Below are positions 51,288 to 61,097 of a stretch of DNA of 64,000 nucleotides, in pieces. Origin of the DNA: Eubacteriaceae bacterium (GTDB taxonomy: Bacteria; Bacillota; Clostridia; Oscillospirales; Acutalibacteraceae); the NCBI GenBank assembly GCA_021770095.1, contig JAETRQ010000002.1:1-64000 (forward strand), read 5' to 3'. The translations under genes were made by a program, and so were the position numbers. A model generated the notes under the pieces. That model did no database searches. It was not told the DNA's origin and saw only the letters and a program-made list of their open reading frames with translations. Position 1 is the first letter of the stretch. Each line of letters starts with the position of its first letter.

Positions 51288-51731
51288 ATGAAAGTAATTC
51301 TTAAGCAAGACGTTAAAAGTCTTGGCAAAAAAGGTGATTTGGTTAATGCTTCAGACGGATATGCAAGAAACTTCCTTTTTCCGAAGGGACTTGCAATTGA
51401 AGCAAATGCAAGCGCTATGAATGAATTTAACAGCAAAGAAAATGCAAAAAAATTCCATAAGGCAGAAGAGATTAAGGCTGCACAGGAAACAGCAGATAAA
51501 CTTGAAGGAAAAACATTCAAATTAACTGCCAAAGCAGGTGCAAACGGTAAACTCTTCGGTTCTGTAACTTCAAAAGATGTTTCAAAAAAAGTGAAAGATG
51601 ATTTGGGGATTGACATTGACAAGCGCAAAATTGTTATGCAGGATATAAAATCTTTCGGCACTGTTCAGGCAGAGGTGAAAGTTTATCAGGGTATCTCTGC
51701 AAAAGTTTTTGTTCAGGTAACGGAGGCATAG
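51288..51731 (+). CDS. rplI: 50S ribosomal protein L9
   Basis: 147 aa, standard size. The N-terminal signature [29 protein letters not shown]-like region binds 23S rRNA; a long connecting helix and the C-terminal domain ([14 protein letters not shown]...IDKRKIVM) follow. GGAG lies before the ATG. It is placed between RNase J and dnaB; in many Firmicutes a c-di-AMP phosphodiesterase gene (gdpP) precedes rplI, and it is absent here. Confidence 0.97.
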   Translation: MKVILKQDVKSLGKKGDLVNASDGYARNFLFPKGLAIEANASAMNEFNSKENAKKFHKAEEIKAAQETADKLEGKTFKLTAKAGANGKLFGSVTSKDVSKKVKDDLGIDIDKRKIVMQDIKSFGTVQAEVKVYQGISAKVFVQVTEA

Positions 51732-51732
51732 T

Positions 51733-53100
51733 ATGGCCGGTGTAAATGTTGCTTCAGGTACAGTTATGCCGTTTAATCTTGAGGCTGAGCAATCTGTTCT
51801 CGGTTCTGTTCTGATTGACGCTAATTGTATGGAAGACGTTGTTGCAGAGATTAATGCTGACAGTTTTTATCTTCCACAGCATCGTGCAATATTCAGTGCA
51901 ATGATGCTGATGTACAGCAAATCAAAAGCAATTGACCCTGTTATTATTGCGGATGCTTTGGTCAAAAACGGTCTGTATGATACTTCCGGCGGACGTGACT
52001 ATCTGCTTCAGCTTGCACAGTCAGTTCCGTCAACTGCTAATATTGAGTATTATATTAAGATTGTTAAAGAACAATACTATCTTCGTACTCTTGTTGAGAT
52101 TTCTAATGATATTATTGATAAAGCAACAGGCGGTGAAGCAGACGCGTCTGTTATTCTTGATCACGCAGAGCAGATGATTTATAATATCCGTCAGGGTAAA
52201 GAGAAAAACGGACCAACTAAAATCAGTGAAGTTATTGTTAATGATGTTTATACTAAACTTTCACAGATTACAGGTGAAGATAAAGATAAATATAAAGGAA
52301 TACCGAGTGGCTTCGGTATGCTTGATAAATACTTAAACGGACTTAACCGCTCAGATTTAATCCTTATCGGTGCCCGTCCTGCTATGGGTAAAACAAGTTT
52401 TGCACTTAATCTGGCACAGAATATTTCAATGAATGCAAGAAAAAAATGCATTGTTTTCAGTCTTGAGATGACAAAAGAGCAGCTTGCGGAAAGACTCCTT
52501 TCATCACAGGCAGGCGTGGAATCACAAAAACTGAAATCGGGAGAACTGACAAACGATGAGTGGGTGAGACTTGGTAATGCGGCAGGGCAGTTTAACGATG
52601 TGGAACTCTATCTTGATGACACTTCGGCAATTACTGTTCCGGAAATAAAATCACGTGTCAGAAGAATGAAAAATGTTGATTGCATACTTATTGACTATTT
52701 AGGACTCATTTCTTCTGCCACTAAAAAAGAAAATCGTGTTCAGGAAGTTTCTGAAATCACAAGGCAGTTAAAAATGATGGCGAAAGATTTGAACATACCG
52801 GTAATCTGCTGTGCTCAGTTAGCTCGTGGTACTGAGGGACGCGGTAAAAATCACAGACCTCAGCTTGCCGATTTGCGTGAATCGGGTTCTATTGAACAGG
52901 ATGCTGATATTGTACTTTTTCTTTACAGAGAAGATTATTATCGTTCTGAAGCAGATGAGGACGAGCAGGATAATATTGATGCAAATAAAACCGAACTGAT
53001 TGTTGCAAAAAATCGTCACGGTGCAACCGGCTGTATTGAGTTGACATTTGATAAAGAGTTTACGCGTTTCAGGTCAGTGGATAAATCACATTATGAATAA
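51733..53100 (+). CDS. dnaB: Replicative DNA helicase DnaB
   Basis: 455 aa, hexameric 5'-3' helicase at the replication fork. The N-terminal domain (PFNLEAEQSVLGSVLIDANC) and the RecA-like domain with Walker A GARPAMGKTSFAL and the FSLEMTKEQLAERL, LIDYLGLI and DLRESGSIEQDADIV motifs are complete. GGAGG lies ten bases before the ATG, one base after the rplI stop. The last bases overlap tilS by 8. No intein is present. Confidence 0.97.
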   Translation: MAGVNVASGTVMPFNLEAEQSVLGSVLIDANCMEDVVAEINADSFYLPQHRAIFSAMMLMYSKSKAIDPVIIADALVKNGLYDTSGGRDYLLQLAQSVPSTANIEYYIKIVKEQYYLRTLVEISNDIIDKATGGEADASVILDHAEQMIYNIRQGKEKNGPTKISEVIVNDVYTKLSQITGEDKDKYKGIPSGFGMLDKYLNGLNRSDLILIGARPAMGKTSFALNLAQNISMNARKKCIVFSLEMTKEQLAERLLSSQAGVESQKLKSGELTNDEWVRLGNAAGQFNDVELYLDDTSAITVPEIKSRVRRMKNVDCILIDYLGLISSATKKENRVQEVSEITRQLKMMAKDLNIPVICCAQLARGTEGRGKNHRPQLADLRESGSIEQDADIVLFLYREDYYRSEADEDEQDNIDANKTELIVAKNRHGATGCIELTFDKEFTRFRSVDKSHYE

Positions 53101-54373
53101 TCGTATTACCAAAACTATTGAAAAATACAATATGATAGCAAATGGAGACAGAGTACTTGTTGCATGCTCGGGCGGAGCAGACTCCATGCTTTTGCTCCAA
53201 TACTTTTTGGATATAAAAGACAAGTACAATTTGAATGTTTCTGTTGCACATATTGAGCATGGCATCAGAGGGCAGGAATCTGTAAGTGATTCTGAATTTG
53301 TTCGTGCTTTTTGTGAGGATAACAATGTACCTTTCCATATTTTGCAAATTGATGCGGTTAAAGAGAGTGAAAAGCTTGGTCTCGGCGTAGAAGAATATTC
53401 ACGTCAAAGAAGATATGCATTCTTTGATTCTATTGCTTGTGATAAGATTGCTACTGCTCATAATCTCAGTGATAATGTTGAAACGCTGCTGTTTCGATTA
53501 TGCAGAGGCACAGGTATAAAAGGTGCATGTGCAATTCCGCCTGTCAGAGGGAAGATTATACGTCCTCTTATAGAAATATCTTCAGATGATGTCAGAGCAT
53601 ATTGTGACAATCATAAAATTGCATATAGAATTGACAGTACAAATGCATCAAACGATTATACAAGAAATTATATAAGAAATATTGTGATTCCTGATTTAAT
53701 GAATATTAACAGTGATTTTGAAACCGCTGTTTCAAACTTCATCAGTGATATTAATCAGGATACGGATTTTATTTATTCTTATTCAAATGATGTTTATGAT
53801 AAAGTATTAGTTGATAACAAACTTGATATATCACTTTTAAAAAAATATGATATGTCAATAATAAAGAGAGTTATAATAAAATATTTCAATTCCTATGATA
53901 TTAAACTTGACAGACTGCATCTGAATTCGGTATTGACACTTTTGAATCATAACGGCAGGATACAGATTTGCGGAGCGTATTATGCTGTTTCTGATAATGG
54001 ATATATCAGATTTGCGGATTTTTCTCAAAAGGAAAAAAATTTCGCTTTTGTTTCAAAAATTTTAAAAATTTCTGAACTTGATAAAAAAAGTGTTGATTTT
54101 TATTGTGACTATGATAAAATTATCGGAAAGATTAATATCAGGCAAAGACAGGCAGGGGATAAGATTCGTCCTGCCAATCGAAACTGCATTAAGTCTTTGA
54201 AAAAATTGTTCAATGAATTAAAAATCCCTCAGGAAACACGTGACAGCGTACCGATTGCGACAGATGATAAAGGCGTAATCGGAATTGTAGGTTATTGTGT
54301 GGATGAGAGAGTAAAAATCGATGTTAATACAAAAAAAATATTGTCTTTAAGACTTCCTTCGGAGGATTGTTAA
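53093..54373 (+). CDS. tilS: tRNA(Ile)-lysidine synthase
   Basis: TilS attaches lysine to C34 of tRNA-Ile2 so that it reads AUA. The PP-loop [12 protein letters not shown] is at ~24-35; [11 protein letters not shown] and the [12 protein letters not shown] and [16 protein letters not shown] blocks are typical. The C-terminal substrate-binding domain with RQAGDKIRP follows. I start at ATG 53093, overlapping the dnaB stop, to give 426 aa; a longer in-frame reading would lie wholly within dnaB. It directly precedes ftsH, a frequent Firmicutes arrangement (tilS-hpt-ftsH, here without hpt). Confidence 0.95.
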   Translation: MNNRITKTIEKYNMIANGDRVLVACSGGADSMLLLQYFLDIKDKYNLNVSVAHIEHGIRGQESVSDSEFVRAFCEDNNVPFHILQIDAVKESEKLGLGVEEYSRQRRYAFFDSIACDKIATAHNLSDNVETLLFRLCRGTGIKGACAIPPVRGKIIRPLIEISSDDVRAYCDNHKIAYRIDSTNASNDYTRNYIRNIVIPDLMNINSDFETAVSNFISDINQDTDFIYSYSNDVYDKVLVDNKLDISLLKKYDMSIIKRVIIKYFNSYDIKLDRLHLNSVLTLLNHNGRIQICGAYYAVSDNGYIRFADFSQKEKNFAFVSKILKISELDKKSVDFYCDYDKIIGKINIRQRQAGDKIRPANRNCIKSLKKLFNELKIPQETRDSVPIATDDKGVIGIVGYCVDERVKIDVNTKKILSLRLPSEDC

Positions 54374-56379
54374 TGGGTAGTAGTATGGCAAAAAATTGGA
54401 AATCAGTTATATTGTATTTACTGGTTTTCGGGATGATTATTGCTTCGCTTGTTTATATCGGAAACCAGCAGAATAAAGATGAGGTGAAATATTCGCAGAT
54501 TGTTGCAATGTTTAAGAACGATGAGGTCAAGGAGTTTTCTATTGACCTTGCCAGCGGTAATCTTAAATATTCAACTTTTAAAGACCCGAAAAAAGTTGAG
54601 GAATATTCTGTACCTAATGTTGCGTATTTTCTTGATGATATAAGAGAAGATGTAGAAGAATATAATCAGGAAAATGCAGATAATCCAATTGTTTTTGATT
54701 ATAAAAAAGGTACATCTCGCAGTTGGATGGTGAGCCTTCTTCCGTCAATTTTAATGACAGTGGCAATTGCGGCATTGCTGATATATGCATACAAAAAAAT
54801 GAGTTCTGCAATGAACAGTGAGACAAACAGAACTTTAGGTTTCGGTAAAATCCGAACAAAGAGTCTTGTTGAAGATGAAAAACGCAAAACTACATTTGCG
54901 GATGTTGCAGGTTGCGATGAAGAAAAGGCTGAACTTGAAGAACTTGTTGATTTTCTTAAAGAACCTGAACGATTCACTCAACTCGGTGCAAGGATACCGA
55001 AGGGCGTTCTGCTTGTAGGTCCCCCCGGTACCGGTAAAACTTTACTTGCACGTGCTGTTGCAGGTGAAGCAGGTGCTCCTTTCCTTTCCATCTCAGGTTC
55101 CGACTTTGTTGAAATGTATGTTGGTGTTGGTGCATCAAGGGTTCGTGACCTTTTTGATCAGGCTAAAAAGAAATCACCATCTATCATTTTTATTGATGAG
55201 ATTGATGCGGTTGGTCGTCAGCGCGGTGCCGGTATGGGCGGCGGCAATGATGAAAGAGAACAGACTCTTAACCAACTTCTTGTTGAAATGGATGGCTTTG
55301 GCGTCAATGAAGGTGTAATCATTATTGCAGCAACAAACCGACCGGATGTTCTTGACCCTGCCTTGCTCAGACCCGGCAGATTTGACAGACAGGTTGCAGT
55401 CGGCAGGCCTGATACAAAGGGCAGAGAAGAGATTCTTAAAGTTCATTCGCGCAATAAGCCGCTTGCTCCTGATGTGGATTTGAAGGATATTGCTAAAGGT
55501 ACTATCGGTTTTGTTGGTGCAGATCTTGAAAATCTTATGAATGAAGCAGCACTGCTTGCTGCACGCAGAAAATATAAGGCTATAACGAGTGTTGAGATTC
55601 AGGAAGCAATGCTCAAAGTTATTATGGGTACTGAGAAGAAGTCTCATAAGATGAGCGAAAAAGAAGTTAAACTTACTGCTTTCCACGAAGCGGGTCATGC
55701 TATTGCAACGTATTACCTTGATACGCAGGATGATGTTCATGAAATCAGCATTATTCCAAGAGGTATGGCAGGCGGATATACTATGAGTCTTCCAGCAGAA
55801 GATAAGAGTTACAGTTCAAAACTTGTTATGCTTGATGAACTTGTTGTTCTTCTCGGCGGCAGAGTTGCTGAAGCATTAACGCTCGGTGATATTTCAACAG
55901 GTGCATCCAATGATATTGAACGTGCATCAAAAATTGCACGAGAAATGGTTACACGCTATGGTATGAGTGAGACAATCGGTCCTGTTAATTATGGTGCCGG
56001 TAGTCAGGAAGTTTTCCTTGGCAGAGATTACGGTCAGGTTAAAGATTATTCTGAAAAGACTGCTGCTGTCATTGATGATGAAGTTTCACGCATTATTGAT
56101 GAGGCATATAAGAGATGCGAGTTAATCCTTAAGGAACATATGGATAAACTTGAACTTGTTGCAAATGCTCTTATTGAACGTGAAAAACTCGATAAATCTG
56201 AATTTTCTTCACTTATTGAAAACGGTTTTATTCCTGATAAAGAAGAGGATATTGCTGTTGCCGCTGATGAAAGTAATGATTTACACGAAACAGAAGCACA
56301 AGCAGAAATTGATGAAAATATTACCGAGACCGAAGATGTGGTCGAAGAAGATAATAATCAACAGAAAAATGAAGAATAA
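54373..56379 (+). CDS. ftsH: ATP-dependent zinc metalloprotease FtsH
   Basis: 668 aa, membrane-bound AAA+ protease. TM1 at ~12-29, an ~85-residue outer domain and TM2 at ~118-137 precede the AAA module with Walker [13 protein letters not shown], Walker [12 protein letters not shown], pore motif MYVGVGA and the second region of homology ending in RPGRFDR. The zinc site is HEAGH, with the third ligand in the downstream DISTGASND block. The last ~50 residues are highly acidic. ATG 54373 follows GGAGG by seven bases and overlaps the tilS stop by one base. A strong terminator ends this housekeeping operon. Confidence 0.97.
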   Translation: MGSSMAKNWKSVILYLLVFGMIIASLVYIGNQQNKDEVKYSQIVAMFKNDEVKEFSIDLASGNLKYSTFKDPKKVEEYSVPNVAYFLDDIREDVEEYNQENADNPIVFDYKKGTSRSWMVSLLPSILMTVAIAALLIYAYKKMSSAMNSETNRTLGFGKIRTKSLVEDEKRKTTFADVAGCDEEKAELEELVDFLKEPERFTQLGARIPKGVLLVGPPGTGKTLLARAVAGEAGAPFLSISGSDFVEMYVGVGASRVRDLFDQAKKKSPSIIFIDEIDAVGRQRGAGMGGGNDEREQTLNQLLVEMDGFGVNEGVIIIAATNRPDVLDPALLRPGRFDRQVAVGRPDTKGREEILKVHSRNKPLAPDVDLKDIAKGTIGFVGADLENLMNEAALLAARRKYKAITSVEIQEAMLKVIMGTEKKSHKMSEKEVKLTAFHEAGHAIATYYLDTQDDVHEISIIPRGMAGGYTMSLPAEDKSYSSKLVMLDELVVLLGGRVAEALTLGDISTGASNDIERASKIAREMVTRYGMSETIGPVNYGAGSQEVFLGRDYGQVKDYSEKTAAVIDDEVSRIIDEAYKRCELILKEHMDKLELVANALIEREKLDKSEFSSLIENGFIPDKEEDIAVAADESNDLHETEAQAEIDENITETEDVVEEDNNQQKNEE

Positions 56380-56383
56380 CTTT

Positions 56384-56416
56384 AAAGCGGTAGCACAATT
56401 GCTACCGCTTTATTTG
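56384..56416 (+). terminator. Intrinsic terminator after ftsH
   Basis: AAAGCGGTAGC (56384-56394) pairs with GCTACCGCTTT (56401-56411), loop ACAATT, followed by a short T-rich stretch. Confidence 0.85.
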
Positions 56417-56423
56417 GTAAATC

Positions 56424-56452
56424 TTGACTTTCAGCACAAGATATAGTAATAT
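56424..56452 (+). promoter_or_regulatory. Predicted promoter of topoisomerase operon
   Basis: TTGACT (56424-56429), 17-base spacer, TAATAT (56447-56452). Confidence 0.65.
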
Positions 56453-56488
56453 ATTGCAGTATATGAACTTCTGTTTGGAGGGAATGTT

Positions 56489-58468
56489 TTGGCTAAGAAA
56501 AAAGAGTATGGTAACGAAAGTATCAAATCATTAAAGGGTGCTGACCGTGTACGTAAAAGACCTGCAGTCATTTTTGGCTCAAATGGTCTTGACGGATGTC
56601 AGCATGCTGTATTTGAAATATTGTCCAACTCAATTGACGAAGCAAGAGAAGGTTACGGAAGCAAAATTGTTATTACACATTTTCTTGACGGGTCTATTGA
56701 AGTGCAGGATTTCGGTCGTGGTATACCTGTTGATTATAACAAGAATGAAGAAAAATATAATTGGGAACTCTTGTTTTGTGAAATGTATGCAGGCGGTAAA
56801 TATGATGACGGTACAGAGAATTATGAATATTCTTTAGGTCTTAACGGACTCGGTCTTTGCGCTACACAGTATGCATCTGAGTATATGGAAGCCGAAGTCC
56901 ATACAGGCGGATATAAATATACGCTCAATTTCAAGAAGGGCGAAAATATCGGCGGACTGAAAAAAGAGAAGTACGACAAGAAAGACACAGGTACCAGAAT
57001 TAAATGGAAGCCCGATTTGGATGTGTTTACCGATATTGATATTCCTGTTGAATATTTTCAGGATACAATAAAAAAACAGGCTGTCGTCAATGACGGGATT
57101 AAATTTATTTTCAAGAATCAGCAAACTGCTTCAAAGTTTGAAACATTTGAATATTGTTATAACGACGGTATTATGGATTATGTAAAAGAAATTGCAGGGG
57201 ATAATGCTTTTACTACGCCGCAGTATTGGGAATGTGAACGAAAAGGCAAAGACCGTGATGATTTGCCTGAATATAAATTGAAGATAAAGGCATCACTTTG
57301 TTTCTCACTCAAAACGCAATTGAAAGAGTATTTTCATAATTCAAGTTTCCTTGAACATGGCGGTGCACCTGAAAAGGCTTTCAGAAGCGCTTTTGCTAAT
57401 CAGTTAAATAATTATCTTAAAGTTAATAATAAATATACAAAAACAGATTCACAAATAAATATACAGGATGTTGAGGATTGTATTATTTTGGTTGTTTCAT
57501 CTTTTTCAACGCAGACTTCTTATGAAAATCAGACCAAAAAGGCGATTACCAATAAATTCATTCAGGAAGCGATGACTGACTTCTTTAAGAAACAACTGGA
57601 AGTTTATTTTATTGAAAACAAAATTGATGCCGATAAGATTGCAAATCAAGTCCTTATTAATATGCGTGCAAGAGTAAAGGCTGAAAACACAAGAAAAACA
57701 ATCAAAAATTCTCTTCAGTCAAAAGTGGATTTAACAAACAGAATTCAAAAATTTGTTGACTGCCGTTCTAAAGACGTCAATGAAAGAGAAGTTTTCATAG
57801 TAGAGGGTGACTCTGCTCTTGGTGCCTGCAAGCAGGCTCGTGATGCATCTTTTCAGGCGGTTATACCTGTACGAGGTAAAATTCTGAATTGCCTTAAATC
57901 AGACTATGATAAAATATTTAAGAGTGAAATCATTACCGATTTAATAAAAGTACTCGGCTGCGGCGTTGAGGTAAAGAGCAAAGTGGCAAAAGGTATGTCC
58001 ATGTTTGATATGGACAACCTCAGATGGTCAAAAGTGCTGATTTGTACGGATGCCGATTATGATGGATTCCAAATCAGAACGCTGATTCTGACAATGATTT
58101 ATCGTCTTATGCCGAAACTTATTGAGGCAGGCAAAGTGTATATAGCGGAATCACCTCTTTATGAAGTTACTTGCAAAGACCAAACTTATTTTGCTTATAA
58201 TGAGACAGAAATGGATGAAATTAAAGCAGAGATAGGTGATGAAAAATACACCGTTCAGCGTTCAAAAGGTCTTGGTGAAAATGAGGCAGAGATGATGGCT
58301 CTTACAACAATGAATCCTGCCACACGCCGTCTTATAAAAGTAACACCTGATGAGGCAGAAAAAACATCGGAAATGTTTGATTTGCTTCTTGGTGATAATC
58401 TTGACGGCAGAAAAGAATATATTTCAGAATACGGCCATCTTTATATAGATGCAGCCGACTTGAGTTAA
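56489..58468 (+). CDS. Type IIA DNA topoisomerase subunit B, ParE-like, divergent
   Basis: 659 aa with GHKL ATPase, transducer and TOPRIM domains. The ATP site shows ILSNSIDEA, DFGRGIPVDY and GLNGLGLCATQ, where gyrase and topo IV normally have DNS(I/V)DEA, DNGRGIPV and GLHGVG. TOPRIM has the Glu in FIVEGDSALGACKQARD and DxD in ICTDADYDGFQIRTL. Catalytic acids are kept but many invariant neighbours differ, so this is a separate ParE-like lineage and not the main GyrB. The TTG or first Met at 56489 follows GGAGG. It forms an operon with the A subunit 12 bases downstream. Chromosome decatenation is the likely role. Confidence 0.85.
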   Translation: MAKKKEYGNESIKSLKGADRVRKRPAVIFGSNGLDGCQHAVFEILSNSIDEAREGYGSKIVITHFLDGSIEVQDFGRGIPVDYNKNEEKYNWELLFCEMYAGGKYDDGTENYEYSLGLNGLGLCATQYASEYMEAEVHTGGYKYTLNFKKGENIGGLKKEKYDKKDTGTRIKWKPDLDVFTDIDIPVEYFQDTIKKQAVVNDGIKFIFKNQQTASKFETFEYCYNDGIMDYVKEIAGDNAFTTPQYWECERKGKDRDDLPEYKLKIKASLCFSLKTQLKEYFHNSSFLEHGGAPEKAFRSAFANQLNNYLKVNNKYTKTDSQINIQDVEDCIILVVSSFSTQTSYENQTKKAITNKFIQEAMTDFFKKQLEVYFIENKIDADKIANQVLINMRARVKAENTRKTIKNSLQSKVDLTNRIQKFVDCRSKDVNEREVFIVEGDSALGACKQARDASFQAVIPVRGKILNCLKSDYDKIFKSEIITDLIKVLGCGVEVKSKVAKGMSMFDMDNLRWSKVLICTDADYDGFQIRTLILTMIYRLMPKLIEAGKVYIAESPLYEVTCKDQTYFAYNETEMDEIKAEIGDEKYTVQRSKGLGENEAEMMALTTMNPATRRLIKVTPDEAEKTSEMFDLLLGDNLDGRKEYISEYGHLYIDAADLS

Positions 58469-58480
58469 GGAGGGTTTAAT

Positions 58481-60718
58481 TTGGCAAGAAGAAAAAAAGA
58501 ATCTGATGTTCATAAAAATCCCCTTGATGATAATGTTCACATCAAAGGTGCCGGTTTTATTCAGGATGAAGTCATTACTGATACATTAAAGAATAACTAT
58601 ATGCCTTATGCTATGAGCGTTATTCTCTCACGTGCTATTCCTGAAATTGATGGATTTAAACCGTCACACAGAAAATTGCTTTATACAATGTTCAATATGG
58701 GTTTGCTTCAGGGCGGAACAATCAAGAGTGCTAACATTGTCGGCCGTACAATGCAGCTCAATCCGCACGGAGATGCGGCTATTTATGATACAATGGTCCG
58801 TCTTTCAAGAGGTAATGAGGCATTGCTTTATCCGTATGTTGAATCAAAAGGTAACTTTGGTAAGGCATACAGTAAAAATATGATGTATGCCGCTTCACGT
58901 TATACTGAAGCGAAGTTGACACCGCTGTGTCATGAATTGTTTGATGATATAAAACTTGATACAGTTGATTTTGTTGACAACTATGATAATACGATGAAAG
59001 AGCCGACCCTTCTTCCTGTTACATTTCCTACGATTCTTTGTAATGTCACAACAGGTATCGCAGTTGGTATGGCATCTTCAATCGCATCATTCAATCTGAA
59101 AGAAATTTGCGATACAACAATTGTGTTGATGAAAAATCCGGATCATGTTGTCAGCGATACCATTGTTGCACCCGATTTTGTCGGCGGCGGTTATATTCTT
59201 TATGATAAAAAAGAATTCGATAAAATTTACGATACAGGCAGGGGTTCTGTAAAAGTTCGCGCAAAATATACTTTTGATAAAAAATATAACTGCATTGATA
59301 TTACGCAGATTCCGCCGACAACTACTTCAGAAGCAATTATTGATAAAATTATTGAACTTGTTAAAACGAATAAAGTTAAAGAGATTAATGATATTCGTGA
59401 TGAAACCGATTTGTCAGGTCTGAAGATTACGATTGACCTTAAACGCGGCATAAATCCTGATGTCTTTATGTCAAAACTTTATAAAATGACTCCTCTTCAG
59501 GATACATTCAGCTGCAATTTCAATCTTCTTATCAAAGGCAAACCCGTTGTTCTCGGTGTCAGAAATATTCTTCTTGAATGGATTGATTTCAGACTCGAAT
59601 GTATCAGAAGAAGAATTAACTTTAACTTATCCAAGAAAAGAAAGCAGCTTCATCTTCTTAAAGGTTTATCAAAAATTCTTCTTGATATTGACAAGGCGAT
59701 CAAGATAGTAAGAGAAACGGAGAGCGAAACAGAAGTAGTTCCCAATCTTATGATTGGTTTTGGCATTGATGAGGTTCAGGCAGAATATGTTGCCGAAATA
59801 AAATTACGTCATCTCAATCGTGAATATATTCTTAAAAGAATCAAAGATATTGAACAGTTGGAAAACGATATTGCTGATTTGGAATTAACACTTTCAAGTA
59901 AGAATAAGATGAAAAAAATCATCATATCAGAACTTGAAAATGTTACGAAAAAGTATGACAGCGGAAGAAAAAGTGAAGTTCTTTATGATGTAATTGAGGA
60001 TAATATTGTTGAAACCGTGGAAATTCCTGACTATCCTGTTACATTATTCATGTCAGAACAAGGTTATCTAAAAAAAATAAAGACTGCCAATCTCAGAATG
60101 AGCGGTGAACAGAAACTCAAAGAAGGGGACAAAATGCTCCCTGAAATTGAGTGTTCAAATAAAAATGAACTTTTATTCTTTACGAATATGCAGCAAGTTT
60201 ATAAAGCTAAGGTAGATGATTTTCCTGATACAAAAGCATCTGTTCTTGGTGAATATGTTCCAAGCAAACTTGAAATGGGTGAGGGTGAGCAGGTTTCTTA
60301 TATGGCCGTTATTGATGATTATTCAGGCTATATGATTTTTGTTTTTGAGAACGGTAAACTTGCTAAAGTTGATGTTTCTGCATACGCAACAAAAACAAAC
60401 CGTAAAAAACTGATTAATGCATATTCAGCAAAATCACCGCTTGCACAGGCACTTTACATTAAAGAAGATACGGATATTGTTTTGTGCTCATCAAGCGGAA
60501 GGATGCTGCTTATAAATACTGCGGGTATTTTGCCTAAGACAACAAAAGATACGCAGGGCATTTCAGCAATGAAACTGAAGAAGACACATAAAGTCCAGTC
60601 AATTCATTTATATAATCCGGGTGAGTTTGAAAAGGAATGGAGATTCAGAGCAAAGAATTTACCTGCTGCAGGTGCATTGCCAAGTGAAAAGGATATTGCA
60701 GAACAAATTACTTTTTAA
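58481..60718 (+). CDS. Type IIA DNA topoisomerase subunit A, ParC-like, divergent
   Basis: 745 aa. The winged-helix core has SRAIPEIDGFKPSHRKLLYTMF and the catalytic Tyr in YAASRYTEAKLTP; the preceding GNFGKAYSKNM differs from the usual GNFGS-x-DGD of GyrA and ParC. The coiled-coil arm (residues ~380-480) and a C-terminal beta-pinwheel with blades such as YLKKIKTANLRM and GRMLLINTAGILPK follow. I see no GyrA box (QRRGGKG-like), so negative supercoiling is unlikely and a topo IV-type role is favoured. GGAGG precedes the TTG start. It is the partner of the ParE-like protein. Confidence 0.85.
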   Translation: MARRKKESDVHKNPLDDNVHIKGAGFIQDEVITDTLKNNYMPYAMSVILSRAIPEIDGFKPSHRKLLYTMFNMGLLQGGTIKSANIVGRTMQLNPHGDAAIYDTMVRLSRGNEALLYPYVESKGNFGKAYSKNMMYAASRYTEAKLTPLCHELFDDIKLDTVDFVDNYDNTMKEPTLLPVTFPTILCNVTTGIAVGMASSIASFNLKEICDTTIVLMKNPDHVVSDTIVAPDFVGGGYILYDKKEFDKIYDTGRGSVKVRAKYTFDKKYNCIDITQIPPTTTSEAIIDKIIELVKTNKVKEINDIRDETDLSGLKITIDLKRGINPDVFMSKLYKMTPLQDTFSCNFNLLIKGKPVVLGVRNILLEWIDFRLECIRRRINFNLSKKRKQLHLLKGLSKILLDIDKAIKIVRETESETEVVPNLMIGFGIDEVQAEYVAEIKLRHLNREYILKRIKDIEQLENDIADLELTLSSKNKMKKIIISELENVTKKYDSGRKSEVLYDVIEDNIVETVEIPDYPVTLFMSEQGYLKKIKTANLRMSGEQKLKEGDKMLPEIECSNKNELLFFTNMQQVYKAKVDDFPDTKASVLGEYVPSKLEMGEGEQVSYMAVIDDYSGYMIFVFENGKLAKVDVSAYATKTNRKKLINAYSAKSPLAQALYIKEDTDIVLCSSSGRMLLINTAGILPKTTKDTQGISAMKLKKTHKVQSIHLYNPGEFEKEWRFRAKNLPAAGALPSEKDIAEQITF

Positions 60719-60734
60719 TAAAATAAAAAAGTTC

Positions 60735-60763
60735 TTGCATTATTATGCTTATTGTGATATAAT
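60735..60763 (+). promoter_or_regulatory. Predicted promoter of secG
   Basis: TTGCAT (60735-60740), 17-base spacer, TATAAT (60758-60763), 31 bases before the start codon. Confidence 0.75.
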
Positions 60764-60794
60764 CCAAAAGTAATTTATTAACGGAGGAATTGTT

Positions 60795-61046
60795 ATGTCC
60801 TGGTATCATTATGTATTTGGTGCTGTTTTAATTTTAGCATCTATTATTATAACTATCGTAGTTCTTATGCAGGAAGGCAGATCACAGAACCTTTCAGGTG
60901 CAATTGCCGGCGGTGCAGAGACTTTCCTTGGAAAATCAAAAGGCAGAACTGTTGAAGCAAAACTTGAAAGAATTACTAAGTGGTTGATTATTGCATTCTT
61001 TGTTGTAGTACTTGCTGCCTTTCTTGTATTTTTGTTTATCGGATAA
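60795..61046 (+). CDS. secG: Preprotein translocase subunit SecG
   Basis: 83 aa with two TM helices (~5-24 and ~60-80) and the central cytoplasmic loop VLMQEGRSQNLSGAIAGGAETFLGKSKGR, the conserved SecG signature (here quoted in part: QEGRSQNLSGAI). It supports SecYE during export. GGAGG lies before the ATG. In many Firmicutes rnr and smpB follow secG; here a terminator ends the unit. Confidence 0.95.
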   Translation: MSWYHYVFGAVLILASIIITIVVLMQEGRSQNLSGAIAGGAETFLGKSKGRTVEAKLERITKWLIIAFFVVVLAAFLVFLFIG

Positions 61047-61056
61047 GATTTTTGAG

Positions 61057-61090
61057 ATTAACCTTGCTTTTTGCAAGGTTAATTTTTTTG
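61057..61090 (+). terminator. Intrinsic terminator after secG
   Basis: ATTAACCTTGC (61057-61067) pairs with GCAAGGTTAAT (61073-61083), followed by T7. It lies only 8 bases before the next start codon. Confidence 0.9.
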
Positions 61091-61097
61091 GTGAATT

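Noticed and set aside
51170-51661. 163-codon open frame on the minus strand across the RNase J-L9 junction
   Set aside because: It is antisense to two certain genes and its composition reflects the complement of their codons.
55174-55740. 188-codon open frame on the minus strand within ftsH
   Set aside because: Fully antisense to conserved FtsH coding sequence, no ribosome site and no recognisable domain.
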